Part shown: in pieces, positions 13,201 through 14,081 of the stretch
Layout: every line of letters begins with the position of its first letter
Position numbering within the stretch: position 1 is the first letter of the stretch
Origin: Candidatus Falkowiibacteriota bacterium
Lineage (GTDB): Archaea > Iainarchaeota > Iainarchaeia > Iainarchaeales > GCA-2688035
Direction: 5' to 3'
NCBI GenBank assembly: GCA_017610485.1
Contig: JAFCBY010000057.1
Span: 1 to 14,081, forward strand
DNA: 14,081 nt
Made by a program: the position numbers and the translations under genes
The notes under the pieces: model-generated
Seen by the model: only the letters and a program-made list of their open reading frames with translations
The model's database searches: none
Told to the model about the DNA's origin: nothing

Positions 13201-14079
13201 TTATGCCCTCCCGAGCTCGAATTTCCTGTTCAGATTAACGCTATCCTGCACATAGTTTAGGTCGGCATCATAGTACCAAACAAGGTCTCCGGAGGGGGAA
13301 GGCATCTCTGCCTCAATCCCGGTGGAAACAGTTATGCTGGAACTTTCAATCGCATTCCTAACCCTCACGGCATTCAGGTTGCCGTCCACATTGCCAAACC
13401 TGGCCTGCAGGGTTCCGCCAACGCCTCCCTGGAAGTCAACGGTGTAAGTATAGTTGGCAGTGGAATCCTGCTTGCAGTTAAGCAGGCTCTCGGTTTCCCC
13501 ATAGCTGTCAGAGTAACGCAAATTCACGTTTACGTCCCCTGTGGCGTCGCATGCCCAGGGAACAGAGGAGTTCAGCCTCCCGCCGTCAACATAAACAGTG
13601 ATATCATAGGTAAAAACGCCGGTATCGGTTCCATTAACCTTCCTCACTTGCACAAAATTCTCATCGGGATTGTAGGCATGCTCGTACACCAGACCATTGC
13701 TAAAGGCAAGCTCGGTCTTTCCGTCAAGCAGCCTTTCCAAGTCCAACACAATCTCAGCATTCTGGTAAATGCCATAATTGCCGTCAACAAACGAGTTCCA
13801 GTCAAGCAACTGCATCTTGTTTACATCGCTCCCAATCTTGTCGTTGAACCAAAGCGTTGTAAAGTCTTGGCCCTTCCAAACGTTCACGTCACTGCCTAGC
13901 AAAACATTCAAATCGGAAATCAAGTCATCTGCAACAAAGCCGGCCTTTGCAATGCCGTAACTTTCCAGAATGCTTGCCTCCTCCCTCTCAACATTGCCTG
14001 CGTAGAACACCGCAAACCAGACAATGACGATGAACACCAAAACAGTGGCCAAACTAAAAACAAAACCGCGCTGCCTCAT
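13201..14079 (-). CDS. Secreted/surface protein with N-terminal anchor, possibly pilin-like
   Basis: 292 residues. The start MRQRGFVFSLATVLVFIVIV has two arginines and a glycine before a single hydrophobic helix (6-27), which could be either an uncleaved anchor or a prepilin signal cut after Gly5 (G/F, as in type IV pilins, but without Glu at +5). The rest is extracellular in type: Asp/Asn/Thr/Val-rich strands, two cysteines (C177, C202) and three sequons (N149 NGT, N170 NSS, N209 NYT), which would be AglB targets. The ATG at 14079 is only three bases from the window edge; the natural N-terminus argues for it, but the promoter and any partner genes upstream are out of view. It may be a minor pilin or adhesin of the neighbouring pilus. 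I do not recognise a named family. Confidence 0.8.
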   Translation of the reverse strand: MRQRGFVFSLATVLVFIVIVWFAVFYAGNVEREEASILESYGIAKAGFVADDLISDLNVLLGSDVNVWKGQDFTTLWFNDKIGSDVNKMQLLDWNSFVDGNYGIYQNAEIVLDLERLLDGKTELAFSNGLVYEHAYNPDENFVQVRKVNGTDTGVFTYDITVYVDGGRLNSSVPWACDATGDVNVNLRYSDSYGETESLLNCKQDSTANYTYTVDFQGGVGGTLQARFGNVDGNLNAVRVRNAIESSSITVSTGIEAEMPSPSGDLVWYYDADLNYVQDSVNLNRKFELGRA

Positions 14080-14081
14080 TC

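Noticed and set aside
1..14081. tRNA/rRNA genes, CRISPR array, insertion sequences
   Set aside because: No cloverleaf-like stretch, no regularly spaced repeats and no transposase or terminal inverted repeats were seen; the gaps between genes are short and are accounted for by promoters and terminators.

Overview
The window comes from an archaeon, possibly a DPANN-type lineage (the phylum is a guess). The archaeal signs are an AglB/STT3-type oligosaccharyltransferase, a pilin with a class III (Gln-type) signal peptide, a FlaI/VirB11-like ATPase with two TadB/TadC-like membrane platform proteins, and TATA-like boxes about 25 bases upstream of start codons. First genes of transcripts look leaderless, while genes inside operons carry Shine-Dalgarno sequences. 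Nearly everything lies on the minus strand; only a GT4 glycosyltransferase (1356-2555) and an orphan ORF (12403-13161) are on the plus strand.

Read in transcription order, from high to low coordinates on the minus strand: a secreted single-anchor protein (14079-13201); after the plus-strand orphan, a type IV pilus (Epd/Tad-like) operon of secretion ATPase, TadB-like and TadC-like proteins; a pilin with its own promoter and a hairpin/T-tract terminator; aglB; a tight operon of an Alg7/DPAGT1-like GlcNAc-1-P transferase, Alg14-like, Alg13-like and GT2 glycosyltransferase; then, past the GT4 gene, a radical SAM/SPASM protein and the beginning of a nucleotide-sugar epimerase that runs off the left edge.

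The genes fit together as a pilus assembly machine plus an N-glycosylation pathway. The Alg7-like enzyme would put GlcNAc-1-P on dolichyl phosphate, the Alg14/Alg13 pair would add the second sugar, GT2 and GT4 enzymes would extend the glycan, the epimerase would supply an activated sugar, and AglB would transfer the glycan to Asn. The pilin has three N-X-T sequons and the secreted protein three N-X-S/T sequons, so both are candidate acceptors.

Three single-base frame breaks are visible: one in aglB (near 7139-7153), and two in the ATPase (near 12173-12191 and near 10677-10680). Each has family-like protein on both sides and lies in or near a homopolymer, so uncorrected sequencing indels are the simplest explanation; real gene decay or recoding is not excluded. 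The strongest biological lead is the eukaryote-like Alg7-Alg14-Alg13 set lying next to the oligosaccharyltransferase and the pilus genes.
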